A model generated the notes under the pieces. It was not told the DNA's origin, did not search any database, and worked only from the letters and a program-made list of their open reading frames with translations. 23,184 nucleotides of DNA from an uncultured Alphaproteobacteria bacterium (GTDB taxonomy: Bacteria; Pseudomonadota; Alphaproteobacteria; Micropepsales; Micropepsaceae), in assembly GCA_903922545.1 (NCBI GenBank), contig CAIXUE010000322.1, positions 1 through 23,184 on the forward strand, read 5' to 3'. Shown one piece after another: positions 15,221-22,480 of this stretch. Within the stretch, counting starts at the first letter, position 1, and every line of letters begins with the position of its first letter. The position numbers and the translations under genes are program-made.

Positions 15221-16807
15221 ATGCGCCATGTCACGCCTGTTTTTCTGCTTGCGTTGATGCTGCCGCTGGCTGTGGCCCATGCCCAGGCTGCCAAAAATAT
15301 TTCGGGCATCAACGATCCCGGCCCTTCGGCAAGCGGGGAATGGGCGGTCTATCCGGGCAGTTACAACTCCCAGCGTCATTCGCCGCTGAAACAGGTGACC
15401 CCCGCCAACGCCCATTCGCTGCAGGTCAAATGGGTTTATCACGTCGCTGACTCCAAGGGGCTGGAGATGACCCCCGTGATGGCGGGCGGCATGATGTACA
15501 TTGCCATGTACAACCGCGTGGACGCGATCGACCCGCGCACCGGCAATGTGATCTGGCGCTATCAGCGGCCGCCGGCTTCTGCCGCGGCTTATCGCGGCAC
15601 CTCGGTCTATGACAACAAGGTTTTTGTCGCCACCACCGATGCGCATCTGGTTGCGCTGGATGCGCGATCGGGCGGCGTGGTGTGGGATGTGCCGGTCAAT
15701 GGCGGGCGGCAATTGTCGGGCGCCGCACCCTTTGTCGCCAAGGGCAAAGTGATCGTCGGCACGCTGGATGCGCCGGACGGCTATATCCAGGCCTATGACG
15801 CCAAAACCGGAAAATATATCTGGACCTGGTACGCCATTCCCAAACTGGGCGAGCCGGAATCCAAAACATGGTCTGACAACCAGAAAGAAGGCGGCGGCGC
15901 CATCTGGATGAGCGGCTCGTTCGATCCGGAACAGAATGTCGTGATCTATGGCACCGGGCAGCCCAACCCGCCTTATTCCAACGAAGTGCGCGAAGGCGAC
16001 AATCTCTACAGCGACACCATCGTCGCCCTCGACGTCGATACCGGCAAGATGAAATGGCATTTCCAGACCACGCCGCACGACCAGCATGATTGGGACGCGA
16101 CCAGCGGTACTTTGGTATTGGTGGATACGATCTATCAGGGCCAGCCGCGCAAACTTTTGCTGCAGGCCAACCGCAACGGCTTCTTTTTTGTGCTGGACCG
16201 CACCAACGGCAAATTCCTGCGCGGCAATCCCATCATTGACGATATGAATTGGGCTTCCGGCCTGACGGCGGAAGGCCATCCGATCCTGATCGGCGATGGC
16301 GCCAAGCCTTCGATCAAGGGAACGCTAAGTTGCCCCACCACGGCGGGCGCCACCAACTGGCCTTCGACCACCTACAGCCCGGAAACAGGCTGGTTCTATT
16401 ATCATTCCATCGAAGGCTGCGGCCTGAATTACCGTTCCAGCGTCACCCCAGGCGCGGGTACCAGCTATATCGAAAGCCCGGAAGAGCGGACCAAATGGGT
16501 CAGCCATATCCGCGCCATGGATCCGCTGACCGGCAAGCGGATGTGGGACGTGACCGAAGTACGCAACAATCACTATGGTCCGGGCCTGCTTTCCACCGCC
16601 AGCGGCCTTCTGTTCGCGCCGGGACAATTCGGCGATGTCGCCATGCTGGACGCCAAAACCGGCAAAAGCCTGTGGCACCTGAACACCGGCGATCTGATCA
16701 CCGCCAGCCCGATCACTTACATGCTGGATGGAAAGCAATATTTCGCCATCGCCTCCAGCACCAATATCTTCGCCTTCGGATTGCCGGATTCAGGAGGCAA
16801 GCCATGA
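15221..16807 (+). CDS. PQQ-dependent alcohol/sugar dehydrogenase with atypical metal site
   Basis: 528 aa, shorter than the about 600 aa of methanol or ethanol dehydrogenases. The ATG at 15221 starts a Sec signal (residues 1-22) and has GGGGAG 8 bases upstream. It is an 8-bladed quinoprotein with blade ends such as ALDARSGGVVWD and ALDVDTGKMKWH. Kept features: Trp229 in GGGAIW (stacks on PQQ), the Arg of NRNGFFFVLDR, and Asp290 in HDWD as catalytic base. Asp292, two residues on, is the position that marks lanthanide-type enzymes. Odd features: no vicinal Cys-Cys (ASAAAYRG instead of CC...RG), Gln247 where the metal-binding Asn is usual (GTGQP), and the Glu of the G-E-x-G motif replaced by LDAPDG. 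Its stop overlaps the cytochrome c start by four bases, so that cytochrome is its likely electron acceptor. Confidence 0.9.
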   Translation: MRHVTPVFLLALMLPLAVAHAQAAKNISGINDPGPSASGEWAVYPGSYNSQRHSPLKQVTPANAHSLQVKWVYHVADSKGLEMTPVMAGGMMYIAMYNRVDAIDPRTGNVIWRYQRPPASAAAYRGTSVYDNKVFVATTDAHLVALDARSGGVVWDVPVNGGRQLSGAAPFVAKGKVIVGTLDAPDGYIQAYDAKTGKYIWTWYAIPKLGEPESKTWSDNQKEGGGAIWMSGSFDPEQNVVIYGTGQPNPPYSNEVREGDNLYSDTIVALDVDTGKMKWHFQTTPHDQHDWDATSGTLVLVDTIYQGQPRKLLLQANRNGFFFVLDRTNGKFLRGNPIIDDMNWASGLTAEGHPILIGDGAKPSIKGTLSCPTTAGATNWPSTTYSPETGWFYYHSIEGCGLNYRSSVTPGAGTSYIESPEERTKWVSHIRAMDPLTGKRMWDVTEVRNNHYGPGLLSTASGLLFAPGQFGDVAMLDAKTGKSLWHLNTGDLITASPITYMLDGKQYFAIASSTNIFAFGLPDSGGKP

Positions 16808-17622
16808 GATATCTGGTTCTTGCATTTTTGTTTGCCACGCCTGCCTTGGCGCAACCCGCCACCACACCCGCGCAACAGGGCGAAACGCTTTACGGCCAAC
16901 ACTGTACGGCTTGCCATGGCGCGGCCGGCGGCGCGGGTGAGCGCGCGCCGGCCATCGTGCTGGCCGATGCCACCACCCTGCGCGGCCAGCGCAGCGACGC
17001 CCAGCTGTTGGCCACGATCAGGAATGGCGTGCCCGGCACGGCCATGCCGGCCTGGGCCGGTCAATTGTCTGACGACGACATCAACAGGATCGGCGCTTAC
17101 ATCCATGCCTTGCGCGGCGTGGCGCTGGACAATCCCTCGTCTGGCGATGCGGGCCATGGCGAAGCGGTGTTCTGGGGCAAAGGCGATTGCGGCGCCTGTC
17201 ATGCGATTTTGGGGCGCGGCAATTCTTCCGGCCCGGACCTCAGCAACATCGCGGCCCAGCGCAAGACCGGCGCAATTCAGGACGCCCTCACCAAAACCGA
17301 ACATCGCGTCTTTGGCGATGGCGGGGTGGCTTTGGCGATGATCCCGCCGATGGATTATAACGCCGTGCATGTGGTGACGAAGAACGGCGCCACACTGGAC
17401 GGCTTGATGCGCAACCAGGACGCAGAATCTGTGCAGTTCATCACTGCCGACGGCAAGTTGCATTCCCTGGACCGTTCTGACCTGCGCAGCATTGCCATCA
17501 AACCGGCAAGCACCATGCCCACCGATTACGACAAACGGCTGTCGCCCGATGAGTTCAAGGATCTGATGGCGTTCCTGACACGCCAGGGCGCCCGGCCGGC
17601 GCAATCGGCCAAAGCGGAATAA
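16804..17622 (+). CDS. Dihaem cytochrome c with C-terminal planctomycete-type haem-binding domain
   Basis: 272 aa with a Sec signal (MRYLVLAFLFATPALA), periplasmic. The ATG overlaps the PQQ dehydrogenase stop (ATGA), so translation is coupled. Domain 1 (about 20-105) is a class I cytochrome c: CTACH (34-38) with axial Met81 in GTAMPAW. Domain 2 (about 112-262) has CGACH (129-133), GPDLSNIA (143-150), a beta-rich insert with TKNGATLDG and FITADGKLHSL, and the likely axial Met238 in STMP followed by LSPDEFKDLMAFL. This arrangement matches the 'putative haem-binding domain' (TIGR02603-like) best known from Planctomycetes and Acidobacteria. It should take electrons from the PQQ enzyme and pass them towards the terminal oxidase. 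Confidence 0.9.
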   Translation: MRYLVLAFLFATPALAQPATTPAQQGETLYGQHCTACHGAAGGAGERAPAIVLADATTLRGQRSDAQLLATIRNGVPGTAMPAWAGQLSDDDINRIGAYIHALRGVALDNPSSGDAGHGEAVFWGKGDCGACHAILGRGNSSGPDLSNIAAQRKTGAIQDALTKTEHRVFGDGGVALAMIPPMDYNAVHVVTKNGATLDGLMRNQDAESVQFITADGKLHSLDRSDLRSIAIKPASTMPTDYDKRLSPDEFKDLMAFLTRQGARPAQSAKAE

Positions 17623-17627
17623 AGGAG
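17622..17627 (+). promoter_or_regulatory. Ribosome binding site AAGGAG deciding the cupin start
   Basis: AAGGAG overlaps the last base of the cytochrome stop codon. It directly abuts an ATG at 17628 (spacing 0, unusable) and lies 6 bases from the ATG at 17634, so translation should begin at 17634. Confidence 0.7.
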
Positions 17628-17633
17628 ATGTCT

Positions 17634-18095
17634 ATGCGGCCCAAATTTTTGTTCCTGCTGGCGGCGGGTCTTGCAACACTTTCAGGCGGGGCTGAGGCCC
17701 AGGTCACTTTCAAATTCATTACCGCCGGGGACGCCGCCAAAATGCCGTTCGATCCGGCCCGCGCCAAGGAAGCCGGCAATGTCGCCAAGGGCGACGCCAA
17801 CTTCAGCATGGCCCTGGCCAAGCGCACGGAATCCGGCCACACCGAAAAGCACATGAATTACGACGAGGAACTGGTGATGCAGGAAGGCGATGTCCTGCTC
17901 ACCTATGGCGGCGATGGCGTCCATGCCCGGCAAACCCGGCCCGGCGAATGGCAGGCCGATTCCATTACCGGGGGCAAGACGGTCGAAATGCATCCCGGCG
18001 ACATTGTGGTGATCCCCGCCAACACCTGGCATCTGGAAGTGCTGAAAAGCCCCCGCATGCGCTATGTGCTGATGCACAGCAGCCACAAGCAATAG
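17634..18095 (+). CDS. Exported cupin-domain protein
   Basis: 153 aa. Start at 17634 is set by the AAGGAG site; the first 22 residues (MRPKFLFLLAAGLATLSGGAEA) are a Sec signal, so it is periplasmic. The core is a single small cupin: GHTEKHMNYDEELVMQEGD (68-86) supplies His69, His73 and Glu78/79, and PGDIVVIPANTWH (121-133) supplies His133, a plausible metal site. Conserved Gly/Pro turns match cupin motifs 1 and 2. It is 11 bases downstream of the cytochrome c gene, hence part of the PQQ dehydrogenase operon. It might isomerise, oxygenate or bind a product of that enzyme; the family is too broad to say more. Confidence 0.8.
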   Translation: MRPKFLFLLAAGLATLSGGAEAQVTFKFITAGDAAKMPFDPARAKEAGNVAKGDANFSMALAKRTESGHTEKHMNYDEELVMQEGDVLLTYGGDGVHARQTRPGEWQADSITGGKTVEMHPGDIVVIPANTWHLEVLKSPRMRYVLMHSSHKQ

Positions 18096-18171
18096 CCGCC
18101 CGGCCCGGCTGGCGGCGGCGGGTGATCCCAGCTAGCATCCGGCAAAATTTTTTCCCGGGAGGAAACGTCTT

Positions 18172-19680
18172 ATGAATCGCTTCAAGATTGCCGGCTTGCT
18201 GGCCGCCCCTCTGTTTGCTTTGGCCCTCATGGCGGGCGCCAATGCGCAGCCCTCATCCGAAGCGGGCGCCTTGCAGAAAGATGGCCTGCTCAACCGGCTG
18301 ATCGAACAGACCGGCGTCTATCACCGCCCCGCGACCGCCAAGACGCCGGACTTTGTCGCCGATCCCACCTGGCCGCAACTGTTGCCGCACAATTGGCTGC
18401 TGGGTCAGATCGGCGGCATGTATGTCGACGGCCACGACAATGTCTGGGTCTATAACCGCCCGCGCACGCTGAACAATGATGAAGCCGGGCTTGAGCCCGC
18501 CATTCCAGGCAAGACCAATGACAAGGGCGAGCCGATCAACGGCCTGGGCTTTGTCCGCGCCAACGGCTTTGGCGGCGATTGCTGCATGTCGGCGCCTTCG
18601 GTTCTGGAATTCAACGCCGCCGGCAAATTGCTGCGCGCCTGGGGCGGCCCGTCCGATCCGGGTTGGCTGGCCAGCCATTGCAAAGCCGCTGATGGCTGCA
18701 TCTGGCCCAACAGCGAACACGGCATCTATGTCGATAGCCACGACAATGTCTGGATCGCAGGCAACACCGCGGCGCCGCGTCCTGGCGCCGCCCGCGGCCG
18801 CACCAGCACGCCCTGGGCCACCAACGAAGAGGGCGGCGACGGCTTTGTCCTGAAGTTCGACGTCAACGGCAATTTCAAGATGCGCATTGGCGGCACGCCC
18901 AAGGGCCCCGACAGCAACAACAAGGACAGCGGCATCAACGGCACGCCCACGCTGTACCAGCCGGCCGACATGACGGTGGATCCCAAGACCAACCTGCTCT
19001 ATGTCGCCGACGGTTATGGCAACCGCCGCGTTCTGATCGTCAATGCCGACACCGGCAAATATGTCGGCCACTTCGGCGCCTACGGAAACAATCCGGTCGA
19101 TGACGCCGCGGCCGCCGCGCAGGGCCTGTGGGGCGATGATGCGCCCAAGGGCCATCTGAAGCCGGCTTTCTTCCGCAGCCCGGTGCATTGCGTGAAAATC
19201 GCCAATGACGGCAAAATCTATGTCTGCGACCGCGGCAATGACCGCATCCAGGTGTTTGACGGCAAGGACCCCAATCTGGGCAAGCCCTGCAGCAATCCCG
19301 ATGGCGAAGTCGGCAAGTGCGGCTTCCTGGCCGAGCAGTTCATCAGCGGCAAGTCCTATACCCTGCCGCTGCTGCCGGGCACGGCGGTGTCGATGAACTT
19401 CTCACCCGATGCGGCGCAGAGCTGCCTGTATGTCGGCGACAACACCAACCAGACGGTTTACATCCTGAACCGTCAGAACCTGCAGGAGCTGGGCCGGGTC
19501 GGCCATGCCGGCCGCATGGTGGGCGACCTTAACTGGCTGCACCAGGTCACCATCGACAGCAAAGGCAATCTCTATACCGGCGAAGTGTCCGAGGGAAAAC
19601 GCATCCAGAAATTCGTGCGCTATGGCGCGAATGCCTGCAGCGGCACCGGCTCGACGACGGTGGGCGGCCCGCTTCCATAA
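18172..19680 (+). CDS. Exported NHL-repeat beta-propeller protein
   Basis: 502 aa with a Sec signal (MNRFKIAGLLAAPLFALALMAGANA). The body is a propeller with NHL-type blades: GGMYVDGHDNVWVYNR (81-96) is echoed by GIYVDSHDNVWIAGN about 100 residues later, then ADMTVDPKTNLLYVADGYGNRRVLIV, CVKIANDGKIYVCDRGNDRIQVF and HQVTIDSKGNLYTGEV. Fold relatives include peptidyl-alpha-hydroxyglycine lyase and secreted sensor domains. About ten cysteines, including a vicinal pair Cys137-Cys138, suggest disulfides in the oxidising periplasm. GGAGG stands 9 bases before the ATG. It follows the cupin gene by 76 bases and may be the last member of the PQQ dehydrogenase cluster. Its enzymatic activity is unknown. 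Confidence 0.82.
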   Translation: MNRFKIAGLLAAPLFALALMAGANAQPSSEAGALQKDGLLNRLIEQTGVYHRPATAKTPDFVADPTWPQLLPHNWLLGQIGGMYVDGHDNVWVYNRPRTLNNDEAGLEPAIPGKTNDKGEPINGLGFVRANGFGGDCCMSAPSVLEFNAAGKLLRAWGGPSDPGWLASHCKAADGCIWPNSEHGIYVDSHDNVWIAGNTAAPRPGAARGRTSTPWATNEEGGDGFVLKFDVNGNFKMRIGGTPKGPDSNNKDSGINGTPTLYQPADMTVDPKTNLLYVADGYGNRRVLIVNADTGKYVGHFGAYGNNPVDDAAAAAQGLWGDDAPKGHLKPAFFRSPVHCVKIANDGKIYVCDRGNDRIQVFDGKDPNLGKPCSNPDGEVGKCGFLAEQFISGKSYTLPLLPGTAVSMNFSPDAAQSCLYVGDNTNQTVYILNRQNLQELGRVGHAGRMVGDLNWLHQVTIDSKGNLYTGEVSEGKRIQKFVRYGANACSGTGSTTVGGPLP

Positions 19681-19730
19681 GGATAATTACCGGCGCGTTA
19701 GCCGTTAATTCCCGTCCTTACGGCAATGCA

Positions 19731-19756
19731 ATGCCCGCATCTTCTGATGCGGGTAT
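19731..19756 (+). terminator. Hairpin after the NHL gene, overlapping a TATAGT box
   Basis: Perfect 8-bp stem cccgcatc/gatgcggg (19734-19741 and 19746-19753) with a TTCT loop, extendable to 11 pairs (19731-19756) with one G-T. It lies about 50 bases after the NHL gene stop, so it may end that transcript, although the following bases (agtctgtccctcg) are only moderately T-rich. Its right edge overlaps the TATAGT at 19754-19759. Confidence 0.45.
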
Positions 19757-19759
19757 AGT
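19754..19759 (+). promoter_or_regulatory. Candidate -10 element TATAGT for the small secreted protein operon
   Basis: TATAGT would give a transcript start near 19766, leaving a 25-base leader with GAGG (about 19781) before the ATG at 19791. No good -35 is present at the expected distance because that space is taken by the hairpin. The arrangement could mean activator-dependent or structure-regulated transcription; it may also be chance. Confidence 0.35.
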
Positions 19760-19790
19760 CTGTCCCTCGTCTGCCCGAACGAGGCCCGCA

Positions 19791-20147
19791 ATGCGCTTGG
19801 CATTATCCCTGGCTTTCCTGTTGCTGCCTTTGGCGGCAACAGGCCTTCAGGCGCAAATGATGACGCCCTCCGGCGCCTTGTCGGCGTCAGGCTTGGCCAC
19901 CGTCTATTCGGCGCCCACCGTCAGCGATTTTCTGGGCGCCTGCCAGCGGGACCGGGCCGGCTGCATGGATGCGGTGGGCAACGTCATGATGCAGAAAATC
20001 CATTTCGACGGCAGCGATGGCATCTGCCTGACCTCGATGAATTATGGAACCCAGGTTCCGCAATGGCTGATCGCGCACCCAGGGCTGGCGCAGGCGGCGA
20101 CGGCAGACGGGGTTTTTGCCGCCCTGAAAGCGCTTTATCCCTGTTGA
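19791..20147 (+). CDS. Small secreted Rap1a/Tai immunity-like protein
   Basis: 118 aa. The ATG at 19791 starts a Sec signal (MRLALSLAFLLLPLAATGLQA) and has GAGG upstream; a longer reading adds 20 unlikely residues. The mature protein has four cysteines (51, 58, 79, 118), expected as two disulfides. Order and spacing resemble the Rap1a/Tai family: FLGAC...GCMDAVGN, then GICL followed by a short helix VPQWLIAHPGLAQ and the ending ALKALYPC. Rap1a-type proteins protect against type VI secretion peptidoglycan-hydrolase effectors, but many family members are orphan. No effector or secretion gene is in this window. It is first of a three-gene plus-strand run. The family call is by pattern only. Confidence 0.6.
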   Translation: MRLALSLAFLLLPLAATGLQAQMMTPSGALSASGLATVYSAPTVSDFLGACQRDRAGCMDAVGNVMMQKIHFDGSDGICLTSMNYGTQVPQWLIAHPGLAQAATADGVFAALKALYPC

Positions 20148-20165
20148 TCCGTGTTCGTGCACCCC

Positions 20166-20639
20166 ATGCCGCGACCCGGAAAAAACCGCCCTATCCTCTG
20201 GCTGGCAACGTGCGGATTTGCCGCGCTGGCGGGCTGCCACCCCAGCCAGCAGCCCTCGCGCCTGTTTATTGATGATCTGTACAATGCCAATAATGCCAGG
20301 ATCAGCTGCCTGGTCCGGGCGCAGATGCATGCCGGCCCGCCTTGCAGACCAGACCCGGAAGAAGAAGTTCAGGCCTTTCAGGACCAAATCGCCAATGCCA
20401 TTGCCGCAATCCCAGCCTGTGACGGAATAGAAGTGGACCTGATGTCCGACAACCAGGATAACGCTCCGGCATGGACCTTAAAGCTGGATTTTTCGGATGC
20501 GCGCCCGGCGCAGAAATGGACTTTGAGCAGCCAATATCCTGATATCCATGAAGGCCGGGATGACGCACAAGGCATGGCGGCCAAGATCTGCGCCATCCTC
20601 AATTCCCGCACGTCTTTTATCGCAAAGTATTTTCCGTAA
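20166..20639 (+). CDS. Lipoprotein of unknown function
   Basis: 157 aa. The ATG at 20166 gives a lipoprotein signal with lipobox LAGC (21-24), so Cys24 should be lipidated and the protein anchored to a membrane; an in-frame GTG at 20151 is an alternative start adding five residues. The mature part is acidic and mixed alpha/beta with three or four further cysteines (in ISCLVRAQ, PPCRPDPEEE, IPACDGIE and AKICAIL), suggesting disulfides. I recognise no family. It lies 18 bases after the Rap1a-like gene and 24 bases before the outer-membrane protein gene, so the three are likely co-transcribed and may all work in the envelope. Confidence 0.65.
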   Translation: MPRPGKNRPILWLATCGFAALAGCHPSQQPSRLFIDDLYNANNARISCLVRAQMHAGPPCRPDPEEEVQAFQDQIANAIAAIPACDGIEVDLMSDNQDNAPAWTLKLDFSDARPAQKWTLSSQYPDIHEGRDDAQGMAAKICAILNSRTSFIAKYFP

Positions 20640-20663
20640 AGCCGCATCACAGGAAAAACGCAC

Positions 20664-21260
20664 ATGCCGAACCGCAGCAGCAACACGATCATCATGGCGG
20701 GAGCAATTCTGGCGGCGCTGGCCTTGCCGGTCTCATCCGCCTTTGCCGCCACCTATATCGGCATAGACGCCAATCGCTATTCCATCACCCTGAAACAGAC
20801 CAGCTCCGAACTTTTCGCCCAGTCGGCCGGTGGCGTGGATCTGCATTTTGGCGACCGCTTCGGTATTTTTGCCGGTGAGGTTGGCTATGGCACCAGCACC
20901 TATTCCGGCACCGCCTTTACCGACAATCTGCACCTCACCCGCTTCACGGCGGACGGCATTCTTTATCTTCCGGTTTTCGGCGGCTTCAACCTGCTGGTCA
21001 CTGGCGGCGGCGCCGACACAAATTTCGGCATCAGCAGCTATGCCAGAACCCAATATCTGGACGGCACCACCACCAAAACCAGCAACGCGGATGTGCCCAT
21101 CCTGGGCGGCACGGAATTCGACTGGCGGGCCGGCGGCGGATTTTCTTTCGGGCTTGATGAATTCGAACTTCGGGTCCTCGCGCGCTATCAGCCGCTTTCC
21201 ATGCAGGCCCAGGCGAAAAACGCGCTTTCGGTCGAACTTGGCCTGAATATGTATCTCTAG
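20664..21260 (+). CDS. Small outer-membrane beta-barrel protein
   Basis: 198 aa with a Sec signal (about residues 1-28, ending VSSAFA). The mature chain alternates short amphipathic strands with polar loops (GVDLHFGDRFGIFAGEVGYG, LTRFTADGILYLPVFGGFNLLVTGGGA, DWRAGGGFSFGLDEFELRVLARYQPL) and ends ALSVELGLNMYL. This is typical of eight-stranded opacity/OmpA-like barrels (OMP_b-brl family), though the final residue is Leu rather than Phe. It may be a structural or stress-linked porin-like protein. It is the third gene of the plus-strand run and converges with the acetyltransferase, leaving 10 bases between stops. AGGA stands about 9 bases before the ATG. Confidence 0.75.
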   Translation: MPNRSSNTIIMAGAILAALALPVSSAFAATYIGIDANRYSITLKQTSSELFAQSAGGVDLHFGDRFGIFAGEVGYGTSTYSGTAFTDNLHLTRFTADGILYLPVFGGFNLLVTGGGADTNFGISSYARTQYLDGTTTKTSNADVPILGGTEFDWRAGGGFSFGLDEFELRVLARYQPLSMQAQAKNALSVELGLNMYL

Positions 21261-21270
21261 CGAATATGCA

Positions 21271-21840
21271 TCATACTGGCGCGCCCTTCAGCGCCGCCAT
21301 CAGCAGCACGTCTTCCCAGGCGCCGTTGATATAAGCGCCGCACCGCTGGCGGCCTTCCAGGCAAAAGCCAGCCGCCTCATAGGCGGCAATGGCCGGCCGG
21401 TTGGATGCCAGCACGGTCAGATGCACGCGATTAAGATTGAGATGACTGAAGGCATAGCCCAGCGCCAGCTTCAGGGCCTGCCGCCCCAACCCATGGCCGC
21501 GGTCCGCCGGCTGGCCAATGCGAACGCCGATCTCCGCGGAACGATGCACGGCATGGATTTTGGTGATACCGATAAAGCCGATGATCGCGGGCGCACACAG
21601 GCGGCGTATGGCGAACAGAACCTGGCTCTGGTTTTTGCCGAACTCGGCCAGCCAGATATTATAGGCCATATAATACAGCGGCCGGTACGGCGCGTCCAAA
21701 TTCGCCGACTCCACGTCATTGAGCCACAGGAAAAGCGCGCCGGTGTCTTCGGGCAGCATCGGCCCGATCACAACCTTGTCGTCCTGCAGCGACACTGCTG
21801 TCAGCGGCGATACTTGCGCAATGTTGTGGGCCAGGCTCAA
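21271..21840 (-). CDS. GNAT acetyltransferase, RimJ/RimL-like (TTG start)
   Basis: 189 aa cytoplasmic N-acetyltransferase using acetyl-CoA. The acetyl-CoA loop is visible as DRGHGLGRQAL (pattern R-G-x-G-x-G/A), preceded by strand AEIGVRIG and followed by the helix LALGYAFSHLNLNRVHLTVLASNRPAIAAYEAAGF, the classic C-terminal GNAT signature. FIGITKIHAVHRSAEIG is the preceding beta-hairpin. The start is TTG at 21838-21840: GGGAGAG lies 7 bases upstream and an in-frame stop precedes it, while the nearby ATG is in another frame and abuts the ribosome site. Substrate unknown; protein N-terminus, amine or antibiotic are all possible. It stands 187 bases downstream of the Ser-rich gene on the same strand. 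Confidence 0.85.
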   Translation of the reverse strand: MSLAHNIAQVSPLTAVSLQDDKVVIGPMLPEDTGALFLWLNDVESANLDAPYRPLYYMAYNIWLAEFGKNQSQVLFAIRRLCAPAIIGFIGITKIHAVHRSAEIGVRIGQPADRGHGLGRQALKLALGYAFSHLNLNRVHLTVLASNRPAIAAYEAAGFCLEGRQRCGAYINGAWEDVLLMAALKGAPV

Positions 21841-22027
21841 ACCGCATCTCTCCCGTCACGCGCACAAAGTTTTGACCGCCACTTCTTTCCGGTTTGCTAA
21901 CTGTGTTGTGGGTTGCGCCGTTGTAAGCGGCGGTATGGGCTCGCGTAATTCGCTGTCGCAATTTGTCGCCAGCGGGGCCGAAAGCCGTGAATTTGTTGCC
22001 GGCGGCGTAACATTATGGACAAGCGGA

Positions 22028-22480
22028 CTAAGCGCCCAATGCAGCGGCAAGGCTGTCGGCGCTGCTGCTGGCGGTGGCATCGGCGCTGCTGCCACTGTCC
22101 AGTTCGGCGATGCTGGCGTTGGGATCGCTGCTGGCCGCTGTGCTGCCGGACGGATCGGAAGGCGGCTGCATGCCGCCGCCATGATGATGGCCGTGATGAT
22201 GATGCGCGCCCTGGGTTGCCTGGCCGCTGGTGGAGGAATCGGAATCATCGCCCTGGGTGAGACCGAGCAGCGCCTGCAAGGTCTGGCTGGAAAGCGAGGC
22301 CGTGGTGCTGCCGCTCAAGCTGCCCGCGCTGGTGGCGGCAGTTGAAGATGAAGATGCTGACGTTTCCGACGCTTCGTCATCGAAACAATCGGCCGATACC
22401 GCCGAAGCGGCGCTGGCCTGCTGGGCCTGCTGGGACGAGGCGGCATAAGTCTGGCTCGGAACGGATGTGATGCTGGTCAT
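22028..22480 (-). CDS. Ser/Ala-rich, low-complexity protein with a histidine cluster
   Basis: 150 aa with no signal peptide or membrane segment. It is dominated by Ser, Ala, Thr, Gln and Gly, so probably disordered. Landmarks: an acidic patch CFDDEASE, a short predicted helix SSQTLQALLGLTQ, a run of seven His in eight residues followed by Gly-Gly-Gly (HHHHGHHHGGG), and a C-terminal LAAALGA. The His cluster next to acidic patches suggests binding of Ni, Zn, Cu or Co. Similar Ser-rich proteins with 'LQALL' occur in Alphaproteobacteria without known function. AGGAG lies 9 bases before the ATG, supporting a real gene. No recognisable family. Confidence 0.65.
   Translation of the reverse strand: MTSITSVPSQTYAASSQQAQQASAASAVSADCFDDEASETSASSSSTAATSAGSLSGSTTASLSSQTLQALLGLTQGDDSDSSTSGQATQGAHHHHGHHHGGGMQPPSDPSGSTAASSDPNASIAELDSGSSADATASSSADSLAAALGA

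Noticed and set aside
18095..18116. GC-rich hairpin after the cupin gene
   Set aside because: Only six pairs, no T-tract after it, and it is likely in such GC-rich sequence by chance.
21716..21961. Minus-strand frame with an ATG overlapping the GNAT start region
   Set aside because: Its ATG directly abuts GGGAGAG (spacing 0) and the product has no domain; the TTG start of the GNAT frame has correct 7-base spacing.
22140..22215. Repeated 'gatgatgg' plus-strand words resembling a microsatellite
   Set aside because: They are the codons of the histidine cluster in the minus-strand Ser-rich gene, with synonymous variation, and not an independent repeat.
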